A stretch of 64,000 bases of DNA from an uncultured Azospirillum sp. (GCF_946480385.1 NZ_CAMLJP010000007.1:33835-97834), one strand, 5' to 3'. Positions 8,305-17,042 are shown, counted from the stretch's first letter. The notes: a model not told the origin generated them from the sequence alone. Translations and numbers: made by a program.

Positions 8305-8489
8305 CGGTGATGCGCCTCGTCCTGCTGGCGTTCGGCGCCGCGATCCTGCTGGCCGGTTGCCAGGAGGACGGGGCGCCGCGCCCGGTCCATCTCGACAAGG
8401 GTGTCTACCAGGGCGCGGCCGACACGCCGCTGACCGCCGAGCAGGTGCGGGCGCTGCAACAGCGCACCGCCTATCAGGCTGCGCGATAG
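8301..8489 (+). CDS. Small putative lipoprotein of the formate dehydrogenase operon
   Basis: Protein of about 60 residues with a short hydrophobic leader ending in the lipobox LLAGC, then a small hydrophilic domain ending in LTAEQVRALQQRTAYQAAR. The GTG at 8301 overlaps the fdhB stop; an ATG at 8310 is also in frame and gives the more usual leader. It sits between the beta and gamma subunit genes in the same operon. No function known; a membrane-tethered accessory of the dehydrogenase is a guess from position. Confidence 0.72.
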   Translation: MTVMRLVLLAFGAAILLAGCQEDGAPRPVHLDKGVYQGAADTPLTAEQVRALQQRTAYQAAR

Positions 8490-8499
8490 GGAGCGTCCG

Positions 8500-9555
8500 A
8501 TGGAAGGTCATCGCATGAAGTCGGCTGTTGCCGCTCTGCTGCTCGGGATCGGGTTTGCCGGTGGCGTCGCGCTGCCGGCCGCCGCCCAGTCCAGCGTCCG
8601 CGTCGGCGGGCCGGTGGCGGAGCAGCAGGTCGACCGCGACGGTCCGCTGGTGCCGACCCAGGTCCCGGGCCAGAGCCTGGGCGATACGTGGCACGGCATT
8701 CGGCTTGGGGAACAGGGCACCGTCTCGATCCCCAACAAGCAGGCCGGCGTCCTGATCCAGTCGGAAGGCGAGGCGTGGCGCGCCGTACGCAACGGGCCGC
8801 TCAGCCAGTATGGCTCCTGGGTCCTCGCCGGCATCCTGGCCTTGCTGGTGCTGTTCTTCCTGATTCGCGGGCGCATCCGCATCGACGGTGAGAAGACCGG
8901 CCGCACCATCCAGCGCTTCAATGCTTTCGAGCGCGGTGTGCATTGGATGACCGCCGGCAGTTTCGTCGTGCTCGCCATCTCCGGCCTGAACGTTCTCTAC
9001 GGCCGGTACACGCTGCTGCCGCTGATCGGGCCGGAGCCGTTTGCCGCCCTGTCCCATTACGGCAAGCTGGCGCACAATTTCCTCGGCTTCGCCTTCATCC
9101 TGGGCGTGGCGCTGATCTTCGTCATGTGGGTCGGGCACAACATCCCGTCGCGCCATGACCTGACATGGTTCCTGAAGGCGGGCGGCCTGTTCTCCAAGGG
9201 CGTCCACCCGCCGGCGCACAAGTTCAACGGCGGCCAGAAGGTCATCTTCTGGGCCACCGTGGTCGGCGGCGCCGCGCTCGGCTTCACCGGCGTTCAACTG
9301 GTCTTCCCCTTCAGCTTCGCCTCGCTGGAGGAGTTGCAGCTCTACCAACTGGCACACGCCGCGATTGCCGTGGTGATGATCGCCATCATCCTGGCGCACA
9401 TCTACATCGGCTCCGTCGGTATGGAAGGCGCCTTCGCCGCCATGGGTGACGGTCAGGTCGAACTGCAATGGGCGCGCGAGCACCACTCGCTGTGGGTCGA
9501 GGAGGTCACCGGCGAAAAGGTGCGCCACGGCCACCACGGGACACCGGCGGAATAG
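8500..9555 (+). CDS. fdhC: Formate dehydrogenase, cytochrome b556 (gamma) subunit
   Basis: Membrane cytochrome b of 351 residues that takes electrons from the beta subunit and reduces quinone. After an N-terminal signal-like segment (cleavage near AAAQ, residue 30) and a periplasmic stretch come four transmembrane helices from about residue 108 on. Histidines suited to bind two haems occur in FERGVHWMTAGS, SHYGKLAHNF and in the last helix IILAHIYIG. The extra N-terminal exported segment (about 100 residues) is absent from E. coli FdnI but common in this compact enzyme type. The start follows GGGAGC. Confidence 0.92.
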   Translation: MEGHRMKSAVAALLLGIGFAGGVALPAAAQSSVRVGGPVAEQQVDRDGPLVPTQVPGQSLGDTWHGIRLGEQGTVSIPNKQAGVLIQSEGEAWRAVRNGPLSQYGSWVLAGILALLVLFFLIRGRIRIDGEKTGRTIQRFNAFERGVHWMTAGSFVVLAISGLNVLYGRYTLLPLIGPEPFAALSHYGKLAHNFLGFAFILGVALIFVMWVGHNIPSRHDLTWFLKAGGLFSKGVHPPAHKFNGGQKVIFWATVVGGAALGFTGVQLVFPFSFASLEELQLYQLAHAAIAVVMIAIILAHIYIGSVGMEGAFAAMGDGQVELQWAREHHSLWVEEVTGEKVRHGHHGTPAE

Positions 9556-9648
9556 GGAATTCCAGGAGGGAGGCGCTCGTCGTCCCCCTTGACCCTTTGC
9601 GCGCTCCATGGCCCTCTTGGCGCTCCCACCATCCCGGATGCGCCCGCC

Positions 9649-10338
9649 ATGACCAGCCACCTTGCCCAACGTCAGGCCGTGATCGACGGCTGCCTCGCCA
9701 TGAACCGGCTGGGCGTCAACCAGGGCATGTCGGGGAACCTGTCGCACCGGATCGATGGCGGCTTTCTCGTCACGCCGACCAGCATGGCCTATGATGCCAT
9801 GGCTCCGGCCGACATCGTCGAGATGGGCTTCGACGGCACCTATCTCGGCAACCGCCGTCCTTCGTCGGAATGGCGCATTCACCGCGACATCCTGCGGGCG
9901 CGGCCGGACGTGACGGTCGTCCTCCATGCCCATCCGACCTTCGCCACCGCGCTGGCGGTGCATGGCCGCGGCATCCCGTCCTTCCATTATATGGTGGCGC
10001 TGGCCGGTGGCGATTCGATCCGTTGCGCCCCCTACGCCACCTTCGGCACGCAGGAGCTGTCCGACCACGCCCTGGCGGCGCTGGAGGGGCGGCTGGCCTG
10101 TCTGCTGGCCAATCACGGCATGATCGTGCTGGGCACCACTGTGCAGTCCGCCCTGTCGCTGGCGGTCGAGGTCGAGACGCTGGCCCGCCAGTATGTCTTT
10201 GCCCAGCAGTTCGGTGAGCCGGTGATCCTGCCGCCCGACGAGATCGCGCGGGTGGCGGAGAAGATGCGGCGGATGAAATACGGCCAGCCGATCGACGACG
10301 GCGACTCGCCGGAAGACACCGCGCGCCCGCGCTACTGA
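9649..10338 (+). CDS. Class II aldolase/adducin family protein (fuculose-phosphate aldolase-like)
   Basis: Zinc-dependent aldolase fold of 229 residues. Motifs are GNLSHRIDGGFLVTPTS (phosphate-binding), a Ser-Glu substrate pair in PSSEWRIH, the first metal pair in VVLHAHPTFA, and the third ligand in LANHGMIVLG. Members cleave or epimerise sugar phosphates such as L-fuculose-1-phosphate; the substrate here cannot be told. The ATG at 9649 begins the conserved domain; an earlier in-frame ATG at 9589 would add 20 unusual residues. It stands alone after the dehydrogenase operon and faces the sensor kinase gene. Confidence 0.85.
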   Translation: MTSHLAQRQAVIDGCLAMNRLGVNQGMSGNLSHRIDGGFLVTPTSMAYDAMAPADIVEMGFDGTYLGNRRPSSEWRIHRDILRARPDVTVVLHAHPTFATALAVHGRGIPSFHYMVALAGGDSIRCAPYATFGTQELSDHALAALEGRLACLLANHGMIVLGTTVQSALSLAVEVETLARQYVFAQQFGEPVILPPDEIARVAEKMRRMKYGQPIDDGDSPEDTARPRY

Positions 10339-10345
10339 CTCGCAG

Positions 10346-12349
10346 TTACGGCCCGATCTGCGTCATCGAGGTGCTGCTGGCGAGATGGCCGGCCGGCTTC
10401 AGCGTGGCAACCCGCAGCAGTGGCTTGGCGTTGCCGACCGCTTCCACCTGAAGGGGGCGCTCTTCCGCCGGCGGTTCATAGACGGCGGGCAGGGCGATGG
10501 TGATGCGGGTGCCCTGGCCGGGCTCGCTCGCCACTTCGATGTCGCCACCCAGCATGGCGGTGTAGTGCCCGACCAGCGTCAGCCCCAGCCCGGCGCCGCG
10601 CGGTTTGCCCTGGCCGCGGGTCGCCACCGTCCCGTTGCCGGCACCCTGGACGAAGGGCTGGAACAGCCGGCCGGTCTGGGCGGTGGGGAAGCCGCGGCCG
10701 GTGTCGGCGACGGTGAAGCGATACCAGCGGGCGCCGTCGCGCTCCACCTTCTCCGCCGAGAGGGTGACAGTGCCGTCCTGGGTGAACTTGCAAGCATTGT
10801 CCAGCAGGTTCAGCAGGGTCTGCCGTACCTTGGTGAAGTCCGAATGCATCTGCCCCAGCCCGGCTGGTGCCGACAGGTCCAGCGCATTGCCATAGAGGTC
10901 GGCGGCGGGCATCGAGCGTTCGCGAGCCTCGGTCAGCAGCCGGTTGATGTCGAAGTCCTGCAGGCAGACGTCCATCGCCCCGGCTTCCACCTTGGCGTAA
11001 TCCAGTAAAGCGTCGACCAGGGTGGTCAGCTGCTCGCCGGTCCACTGGATATGCTCGACATCGGTCGCCAGCTCGTCGACGCCCAGCCGGTGCAGGTCGG
11101 TCATCAGCGTCTGACTGGCATTGACGATCTCGGTCAGCGGGCCGTGCAGTTCGTGCCCCATATTGACCAGGAAGTCGCCTTTGGCCCGGCTGGCCGCCTC
11201 GGCCATCGCCTTCTCGCGCAGCAGGCGGGTGTGTTCGATTTCCGCCTCGCGACGCTCGCGATTGGTGTCCTCGGAGGTGCCGCGCAGCGCTTCCACCGCG
11301 CGGGCCATGACGGCGATCTCGTCCTGGCCGGTCAGCGCCGGCAGGGTGACGTCGGTGCGGCCGGCAGCCAGCGCCGTCACCGCGTTCGCCATCGTCCTCA
11401 CCGGAACCGCGACGCTGCGTTGGACCAGCCACAGCGCGACGAGCCCGGCCAGCAGGATCAGGCCGCCGATCCACAGCGCGACGTTGGTGTAGCCGGACAG
11501 GCCATTGCCCAGCGTGCCGCGCAAGGCCCGGGTCCCGGCTTCCGCCCGCCGCCGGATCTCGCCCAGATTGGCGGCGATGCCGGCCGCGTTGGCCGCCATC
11601 GCCTCGGCGCGCAGATTGTCTTCCTCCACCACCGACGATTCGATGGCCGTCAGCACGCCGCCCGCCTTCGCCAGCAGGGCGGTCACCTCGTCGATGGCTT
11701 GCTTGGTGCCGGGCACCCACAGGTAGCGGTTCATCTCCGCCAGACGGTCGCGGGCGACGGCCAGTTGGGCGCGCATCGCCTCGGCGTCCTGCGGATCGCG
11801 GCGGTCGATGTAGCGGGTCAGATGCTCCTGCATCAGCAGGGTGGCGATGGCGGCGTCGCTGGCGAGCGCGGTCGAATCGACCCCGCCGGCATTCTTGAGC
11901 TGGTTCAGCTTCTGGCGGGTCTGGGCGACCAGAGGCTCGAGCACGCCAGTCATTTGGCCGTTACGGTCGCCGCGCAGGGCGATCAGCTTCTGCACCGCCG
12001 CCCAATAATCCTCCAGCGAGGCGTGGGCCTTGTCCACCGCCTGCCGATCCGCCGTCTCCACCACGCCCTTCGCCAGCGCGTCGAGCCGCTCGCGCAGCGT
12101 GTCATGCCGCCAGGAGGCATCGAGAAGGCTCTGGTCGTCGCCGTAGGTCAGATGGTCGCGCACCGCGACCTCAAGGTCGCGCAGGCTGACGTCGGCGTCG
12201 GCCGCCACCTGGGACAGGTCGGCGCGGCCTGAGAAGGCGCCGATGTCGCGCGACACCGCGTAGAACCAGCCGAGCCCGATCAGGGCCAGCAGGACCACCA
12301 GCCCAAGCGCGATGCCGAAGCCCGCGCCCACCCGCGCCGACACGGTCAT
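10346..12349 (-). CDS. Membrane sensor histidine kinase with HAMP domain
   Basis: Protein of 667 residues from the ATG at 12349 (an earlier start at 12460 would add 37). One transmembrane helix at about 7-32, a helical periplasmic sensor of roughly 260 residues, a second helix near 291-316, a HAMP linker, then a kinase core. The H-box reads NMGHELHGPL with His399; N-box LLNLLDNACKF; G1 DTGRGFP; F-box LFQPFVQG; G2 GAGLGLTL. The residue four after the histidine is Gly, where Thr/Asn is usual and needed for phosphatase activity in many kinases. No response regulator is adjacent, so its partner is unknown. Confidence 0.88.
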   Translation of the reverse strand: MTVSARVGAGFGIALGLVVLLALIGLGWFYAVSRDIGAFSGRADLSQVAADADVSLRDLEVAVRDHLTYGDDQSLLDASWRHDTLRERLDALAKGVVETADRQAVDKAHASLEDYWAAVQKLIALRGDRNGQMTGVLEPLVAQTRQKLNQLKNAGGVDSTALASDAAIATLLMQEHLTRYIDRRDPQDAEAMRAQLAVARDRLAEMNRYLWVPGTKQAIDEVTALLAKAGGVLTAIESSVVEEDNLRAEAMAANAAGIAANLGEIRRRAEAGTRALRGTLGNGLSGYTNVALWIGGLILLAGLVALWLVQRSVAVPVRTMANAVTALAAGRTDVTLPALTGQDEIAVMARAVEALRGTSEDTNRERREAEIEHTRLLREKAMAEAASRAKGDFLVNMGHELHGPLTEIVNASQTLMTDLHRLGVDELATDVEHIQWTGEQLTTLVDALLDYAKVEAGAMDVCLQDFDINRLLTEARERSMPAADLYGNALDLSAPAGLGQMHSDFTKVRQTLLNLLDNACKFTQDGTVTLSAEKVERDGARWYRFTVADTGRGFPTAQTGRLFQPFVQGAGNGTVATRGQGKPRGAGLGLTLVGHYTAMLGGDIEVASEPGQGTRITIALPAVYEPPAEERPLQVEAVGNAKPLLRVATLKPAGHLASSTSMTQIGP

Positions 12350-12548
12350 GTCGCGGAATCGGGTCCGGCGGCCGCTCCGGGACAGAATGCCGTTCCGCTT
12401 CACACCGACTCCCGCTCGCGCTGTGCCTGACGATTCCCGCGTCCGACCGGCCACAACCAATGAGCGGCCGGTGTCCGCGCGGCGCGGATTGTAGCTTGGC
12501 TATCCCCTCAGGCAAACAGACAAGTGTGCGACGGAGTACCGCCAAAGA

Positions 12549-13358
12549 TCAGGCGGCGCCCGTATCGGTGCCCGTATCGGTGAAAGCGTAGGCGTGCATG
12601 CCCAGGCTGCCATGTTCGAAGCCGGCATGCAGCCGCTCGGTCCTCGGCCGAGGTCCGGCGGCGCCGAGCGCCACCGGCAGCGGCAGGAAATGCTCGTCCG
12701 TCGGGTGGGCGCGGCGGGCGTCCGCACTGACGTCGAGCCAGTTGCCGAGCATTTCGGTATCGCCGGCCTCCAGCGTCCGGTCCAGCCAGCTGGCGAAGCC
12801 GGTCGCCCAGGGGGCGGCGCTGGTGCCGCCGAAGCGGAACTCCCGCAGGTTGTGAACGGCACCGCCGCTGGCGAGGATCAGCACGCCCTCCCGTCGCAGC
12901 GGTTCGAGTGCCCGGCCGAGCACGATGTGGTCGGCGGCACTGCGGCCGGGCATCACCGACAGCTGCGCCACCGGGATGTCCGCGTCCGGATACATCAGCA
13001 TCAGCGGCACCCAGGCGCCGTGATCCAGCCCCTGCGACGGATCGACGATGGCGCCGGTCAGCTCCGCCACCCGCCCCGCCAGCGCCGGTGCGCCCGGTGC
13101 CGGGTAGCGCATGCGATAGAGCGCGTCGGGGAAGCCGTAGAAATCGTGGACGGTCTCCGGCGCCGTCGCACCGCTGACCGCAGGCATCTGCGTGGTCCAG
13201 TGGGCCGAAACCGCGAGGATCGCGCTTGGCCGTCCAAGCCTGCGGCCCAGCCCGGCCAGGAAGTCGCGTCCGGCGCTGGTCTCCAGGATCAGCGTGGGGG
13301 CGCCGTGGGAGACGAACACGGACGGGAACGGAGCAGGGAGCGGGGCGATATCGGACAT
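12549..13358 (-). CDS. Extradiol ring-cleavage dioxygenase-like protein (DODA/YgiD class III)
   Basis: Protein of 269 residues of the LigB/DODA-type fold, which uses non-haem iron (or zinc) and often acts on catechol-like compounds. Metal-binding histidines can be read in FVSHGAPT near residue 18, VSAHWTT, GLDHGAWVPL and the GSLGMHAYAF tail; GGAVHNLREF is also conserved. Start at the ATG MSDIAPLP; further upstream the frame runs into the atp terminator. Downstream of it on the same strand is the sensor kinase. Substrate unknown. Confidence 0.87.
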   Translation of the reverse strand: MSDIAPLPAPFPSVFVSHGAPTLILETSAGRDFLAGLGRRLGRPSAILAVSAHWTTQMPAVSGATAPETVHDFYGFPDALYRMRYPAPGAPALAGRVAELTGAIVDPSQGLDHGAWVPLMLMYPDADIPVAQLSVMPGRSAADHIVLGRALEPLRREGVLILASGGAVHNLREFRFGGTSAAPWATGFASWLDRTLEAGDTEMLGNWLDVSADARRAHPTDEHFLPLPVALGAAGPRPRTERLHAGFEHGSLGMHAYAFTDTGTDTGAA

Positions 13359-13430
13359 CGGTGAACGGAACTCCGGCCGGGCAAAAGGGGAGGGCAGAGG
13401 GGGAGCGGCGACCGTTCCATTCGAGCAAAG

Positions 13431-13460
13431 AAAAGCCCCGGCGCATAGGCCGGGGCTTTT
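13431..13460 (-). terminator. Rho-independent terminator of the atp operon
   Basis: A perfect 12-base-pair stem AAAAGCCCCGGC / GCCGGGGCTTTT with loop GCATAG, followed on the minus strand by TTTTCTTT. It lies between the end of atpF and the start of the dioxygenase gene, so it ends the F0 transcript. Confidence 0.88.
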
Positions 13461-13526
13461 CCAAAGTCCGTTGTTCACGCCGCAACAATCATTGCCACGG
13501 AACCCGGCTGATCGATGAGGGACCGA

Positions 13527-14006
13527 TCAGTGCAGATGCTTCGGCAGCTCGCCGATCGACTGCTCGATCAGCTTGTCGGCCTGGGCGGCGGGCAGGCCGC
13601 CGGACAGGACGCGCTTGCTGGCGCCGATGGCGATGTCGACCGTCAGGTTGCGGACCTCGGCCAGCGCCGCGGCTTCCGCCTGGGCGATGCGGTCCATGGC
13701 CTGGGCCTCGCGACGCTTCAGCGACGCTTCGAGGTCGCTGCCGGCCTGGCTGCGCAGGCGGGCGGCTTCCTCGCGGGCGTGGGCCAGAACGGCCTCCGCT
13801 TCCTTCTGGGCGTCGGCCAGACGGCTCTGGTAGCCGTTCAGCAGGGCCTGGGCGTCGCGGTGGAGACGCTCGGCCTCGTCCAGTTCGGAGCGGATGCGCT
13901 CGGCGCGGCCATCCAGCATGGTGCCGATGGCGACCGACGCCTTCTTCCAGACCAGGGCCACGAAGATGACGAAGGCGATTGCTACCCAAAATTCAGGTGC
14001 GTTCAT
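13527..14006 (-). CDS. atpF: ATP synthase F0 subunit b
   Basis: Peripheral-stalk subunit of 159 residues: one N-terminal membrane helix (FWVAIAFVIFVALVW) followed by a long charged coiled coil typical of subunit b. It overlaps the b' gene by four bases. As in other alphaproteobacteria and photosynthetic bacteria the stalk is a b/b' heterodimer rather than a b homodimer. It is the last gene before the terminator; the F1 genes (atpHAGDC) are not in the window, so F0 and F1 operons are separate. Confidence 0.95.
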   Translation of the reverse strand: MNAPEFWVAIAFVIFVALVWKKASVAIGTMLDGRAERIRSELDEAERLHRDAQALLNGYQSRLADAQKEAEAVLAHAREEAARLRSQAGSDLEASLKRREAQAMDRIAQAEAAALAEVRNLTVDIAIGASKRVLSGGLPAAQADKLIEQSIGELPKHLH

Positions 14007-14653
14007 CCCCGGCGCTCCTCAAGCACGGCCGCGACGGCGGCGTCCGCCTGGGCCTGATCGACCTCGACGCCGGCCAGACGGCCGGTGATGTCACGGACGA
14101 TGCCGGTCGACTCGGCGCGGATGTTGGCCAGAGCCTGTTCCTTTGCCGCGGCGATGGAGGCTTCGGCAGTGCGCAGGCGTTCGGAGATGTCGGCGTTCAG
14201 CTGGGCCTGACGGGCCTGATTGTTCGCCTCGATCTCGGCGCTGGCCTCGGCGATGACGCCTTGGGCCTGGCTGCGGGCGCCGGCGAGGGACTTCTCGACC
14301 TGGGCCAGGATGGCCTCGGCCTCTTCCTTCAGCTGGGCGGCCTTGGCGAGATCGCGCGAGATGCGCTCCTGCCGCGCTTCCAGAACCTCAGCCACGCGCG
14401 GAAGCGCTTTCTTGGACATGAGGTAGTAGAGAACGCCGAAGGTCAGAGCCAGCCAGAAGATCTGGGTCGGGAAATTGGCGGGATTGAGCTGCGGCAGGCC
14501 GCCGGAAGCGTGCTCGCCGCCGTGCGCCGCGTCCGGAGCGTGCTCCGCCGCGGCCGCCAGGACGGTGCCGGCCATCGTGGTGAGGGTGACGAGCGAAGCG
14601 CCCGCCACTCCCGACCAGCGGGCCAGCCGGCCTTTGGCCAACAGGTTCGGCAT
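14003..14653 (-). CDS. atpG: ATP synthase F0 subunit b'
   Basis: Second stalk subunit, 216 residues. It has a hydrophobic leader-like N-terminus (about 15-35), a His/Ala-rich linker, a membrane helix (FPTQIFWLALTFGVLYYL) at about 60-80 and a long coiled coil with SKKALPRVAEVLEARQERI. The extended N-terminus before the membrane helix is usual for b' of this group. The symbol atpG is used for b' in Rhodospirillaceae and is not the gamma subunit; atpX or atpF2 are alternative names. Confidence 0.93.
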   Translation of the reverse strand: MPNLLAKGRLARWSGVAGASLVTLTTMAGTVLAAAAEHAPDAAHGGEHASGGLPQLNPANFPTQIFWLALTFGVLYYLMSKKALPRVAEVLEARQERISRDLAKAAQLKEEAEAILAQVEKSLAGARSQAQGVIAEASAEIEANNQARQAQLNADISERLRTAEASIAAAKEQALANIRAESTGIVRDITGRLAGVEVDQAQADAAVAAVLEERRG

Positions 14654-14747
14654 GATCGGTCCCCCTAGGCAAAGGAGCGGCGCCGAAACTCCGATCAGGA
14701 AGCCCGGCGCCGCGTCAGAGCTGTTTTTTTAAAAAGCCGCTCTGGCC

Positions 14748-14972
14748 TTAGGCGAACAGGATCAGGAAGGCGATCAGCAGGGCGAACAGCGCGACGGCTT
14801 CCGTCAGCGCGAAGCCCAGAATGCCGATCGGGAAGACCTTCGGCTGGACGGCCGGGTTGCGGGCGATCGAGCCGATCAGCGTCGAGAAGATGTTGCCGAT
14901 ACCCAGGCCGACACCGGCGAGGGCGATAACGGCAAGACCGGCACCGATGAACTTGGCGGCTTGAGGATCCAT
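14748..14972 (-). CDS. atpE: ATP synthase F0 subunit c
   Basis: Proteolipid of 74 residues forming the c-ring: two membrane helices, the glycine-rich GVGLGIGN in helix 1 (about 20-27), the polar loop ARNPAVQPK and the proton-binding carboxylate Glu58 in [11 protein letters not shown]. Length and motifs are normal. Glu rather than Asp is the usual alphaproteobacterial choice. It lies between atpB and the b' gene. Confidence 0.97.
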   Translation of the reverse strand: MDPQAAKFIGAGLAVIALAGVGLGIGNIFSTLIGSIARNPAVQPKVFPIGILGFALTEAVALFALLIAFLILFA

Positions 14973-15050
14973 AGTACTCTCTTCCTCTAGGTAAGGGTGA
15001 ACTTGTTGGAACTGTTGGTGAACTTTAGTCCGGCGATCGTCAGGCGCTGC

Positions 15051-15794
15051 TTAGTGCAGTTCCAGGGCGTCGCGGATGTACAGGCAGGTCAGGATTGAGA
15101 AGACGTAGGCTTGCAGGAAAGCCACCAGGAACTCGAAGCCGGTCAGGGCGACGTTGATCGCCAGCGGGACGAGGCCGGTGACGAAGCCCAGCGCGCCGAG
15201 ACCGCTGATCATCATGACCGTGAAGCCGGCAAAGACCTTCAGCATCGTGTGACCCGCCATCATGTTGGCGAAAAGTCGGATCGAGAGGCTGACGGGGCGC
15301 ATCACGTAGGAGATCACCTCGATCGGGATGAGGATCGGGGCGAGCGCGATCGGAGCGCCATGCGGCATGAAGAAGGAGAAGAAGTGCAGGCCGTGCTTCA
15401 TCAGGGCCAGGATGGTCACGAACACGAACACCGTCGCCGCCAGCGCAAACGTCACGATGATGTGGCTGGTGAAGGTGAAGGTGTACGGGATCATGCCGAT
15501 CATGTTGCCGATCAGCACGAACATGAAGATCGAGAACACGAACGGGAAATAGGGGCGGGCGTCGTGGCCGGCGTTGTCGCGCACCAGGTTCGCGACGAAC
15601 TCGTAGAACATCTCGGCCAGCGACTGCAGGCGGCCCGGAACCATCGACTTGTTCGCCACGCCCATGACCAGCAGGGCGTAGATCGCCGCCACGGCCACGA
15701 CCATGAAGAAGGCCGAGTTCGTGAAGGACACGTCGTAGCCGCCGAGCACGATCTGGAACAACGGGTTGATTTGGAACTGGTGCAGCGGATCCAA
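15051..15794 (-). CDS. atpB: ATP synthase F0 subunit a
   Basis: Membrane subunit of 247 residues that forms the proton half-channels. Conserved features are ELVPYxxxF-region equivalents in the N-terminal half (MFVLIGNMIGMIPYTFTFT, in two parts), the essential arginine in MRPVSLSIRLFANMMAGH, and the C-terminal LQAYVFSILTCLYI. It begins 12 bases after the atpI stop. Confidence 0.96.
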   Translation of the reverse strand: MDPLHQFQINPLFQIVLGGYDVSFTNSAFFMVVAVAAIYALLVMGVANKSMVPGRLQSLAEMFYEFVANLVRDNAGHDARPYFPFVFSIFMFVLIGNMIGMIPYTFTFTSHIIVTFALAATVFVFVTILALMKHGLHFFSFFMPHGAPIALAPILIPIEVISYVMRPVSLSIRLFANMMAGHTMLKVFAGFTVMMISGLGALGFVTGLVPLAINVALTGFEFLVAFLQAYVFSILTCLYIRDALELH

Positions 15795-15806
15795 GGTCGT
15801 CCTCGC

Positions 15807-16175
15807 TCAGTGTGCGTCGCCGTCTTGGCGCTCGTTGTCGTCCCCAGTGGGCCGGCGGTAGCCGGCGGCGATGCCGAAGCCGGTGACGGCCCGGTAGACG
15901 TTCAGGACTCCCGCCGCAGCCCCCAGGAAGAACATGACGATCAGTCCCCAGGGCGCGGTGCCGAGCCAGCGATCGAGCAGAAGCCCGCCGCCGACGCCGA
16001 CGATCATGGCCGCAACCAGTTCAGTCCCGATGCGCCAGGCGGTGGCGAGAGCGCCCTGCGGCGGACGGTGGTATTTGCTACCGGGTCCGCCCGACCAGCC
16101 GCGTTGTCCCTCACGCGCCTTCCGCAACCGGGCTTCGAGGTCATCCAAGGGATCGGGGGGCGATTTGTTGTTCAT
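15807..16175 (-). CDS. atpI: ATP synthase assembly protein AtpI
   Basis: Small membrane protein of 122 residues with a hydrophilic N-terminus and two membrane helices (LVAAMIVGVGGGLLLDRW and MFFLGAAAGVLNVYRAV), as in the AtpI family that aids c-ring assembly and Mg transport to the synthase. The ATG at 16175 is preferred; a codon at 16187 is in frame. First gene of the F0 operon. Confidence 0.88.
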   Translation of the reverse strand: MNNKSPPDPLDDLEARLRKAREGQRGWSGGPGSKYHRPPQGALATAWRIGTELVAAMIVGVGGGLLLDRWLGTAPWGLIVMFFLGAAAGVLNVYRAVTGFGIAAGYRRPTGDDNERQDGDAH

Positions 16176-16222
16176 TCCGCCTCTCAATCACTCTTGGCTC
16201 GCAGCCATGCGAAAGCGGCGAG

Positions 16223-16251
16223 ACCATACGGGCGGGGCGTTACCCTGTCAA
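16223..16251 (-). promoter_or_regulatory. Sigma-70-type promoter of the atpI-B-E-F'-F operon
   Basis: On the minus strand a perfect TTGACA (16246-16251) is followed after 17 bases by TATGGT (16223-16228), about 48 bases before the atpI start codon. No operator is obvious, fitting a housekeeping operon. Confidence 0.75.
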
Positions 16252-16348
16252 GTCGCAAAACCTGTGGTGTAAGTCTTTGATAAATAAAGAAAAGAGTCGG
16301 AAACTCGCGGATTTTGCCGCGCTGCGGCGCGTTGTCCCGCTCCAGCAT

Positions 16349-16392
16349 GCGAAAAAACCCGGTGGTATGACCGCTTTTCAGGGTTTTTTCGC
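16349..16392 (-). terminator. Terminator after the Sco1 gene
   Basis: A 12-base-pair perfect inverted repeat GCGAAAAAACCC / GGGTTTTTTCGC with a 20-base loop lies just past the sco1 stop on the minus strand, and upstream of the atp promoter. It insulates the two units. The A/T-rich arms could work in both directions. Confidence 0.7.
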
Positions 16393-16427
16393 CGCTTTTC
16401 ACCCGGTCCGGGGCCGGTCCGCCCCGC

Positions 16428-17042
16428 TCAGCTCCCGATGCGGGACGACAGATCCTGTGCGATCTTGTCGGCGGTGGTGCCGCCGGGATACACCCCGACG
16501 AACTTCCCGTCCGGTCCCATCAGGTAAATAAAGCTGGAGTGATCCATCAGGTAGTCGTCGGCTTTTCCATCCTTTTGCGGTGCCTTGGCATAATAGACGC
16601 GATAGGCGCGCGCCGCCTCCCGCACCTGCTCCGGCGTGCCGGTCAGCCCGACCAGCCGGGGGTGGAACAGGCTCACATAGTCCTTCATGTGCGCCACAGT
16701 GTCGCGGTCCGGGTCGATCGTGATGAAAATCGGCTGGACCTGCTCCGATTTCGAACCCAGCTGGTCGAGCGCCTGGGTCATCACCCCAAGTTCGGTCGGG
16801 CAGACGTCCGGGCAATAGGTATAGCCGAAATAGATCAGCATATACTTGCCGCGGAAATCGGCGTCGGTGACCGACTTGCCGGTGTGATCGGTCAGCGTGA
16901 AGGGACCGCCGATCGGCACGGCGGACTTCGTTCCGCTTTCCACCGTGGTGGCGGCGTTGCGCACCTGCCACCAGGCGATCCCGGCGGACACGGCGATGGC
17001 GAGGGCGGAGGCGGCGGCGATGCGCAGGAGTCGTGTCTTCAT
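16428..17042 (-). CDS. Sco1/SenC-family copper chaperone/thiol protein
   Basis: Membrane-anchored periplasmic thioredoxin-fold protein of 204 residues that helps assemble the CuA site of cytochrome oxidase. An N-terminal helix (about 7-25) anchors it; the copper ligands Cys77 and Cys81 are in YTYCPDVCPTEL and the third ligand His168 is in LMDHSSF. Surrounding motifs (FGYTYCPDVCP, TIDPDRDT) are standard. It stands as a single gene between a chemoreceptor and the atp operon; no oxidase genes are near. Confidence 0.92.
   Translation of the reverse strand: MKTRLLRIAAASALAIAVSAGIAWWQVRNAATTVESGTKSAVPIGGPFTLTDHTGKSVTDADFRGKYMLIYFGYTYCPDVCPTELGVMTQALDQLGSKSEQVQPIFITIDPDRDTVAHMKDYVSLFHPRLVGLTGTPEQVREAARAYRVYYAKAPQKDGKADDYLMDHSSFIYLMGPDGKFVGVYPGGTTADKIAQDLSSRIGS

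Noticed and set aside
4681..10116. Minus-strand open frame of more than 5 kb opposite the formate dehydrogenase genes
   Set aside because: It lies exactly opposite well-supported genes, has no domain resemblance and low-complexity His/Gln/Arg/Gly composition. In high-GC DNA such antisense frames stay open by codon bias.
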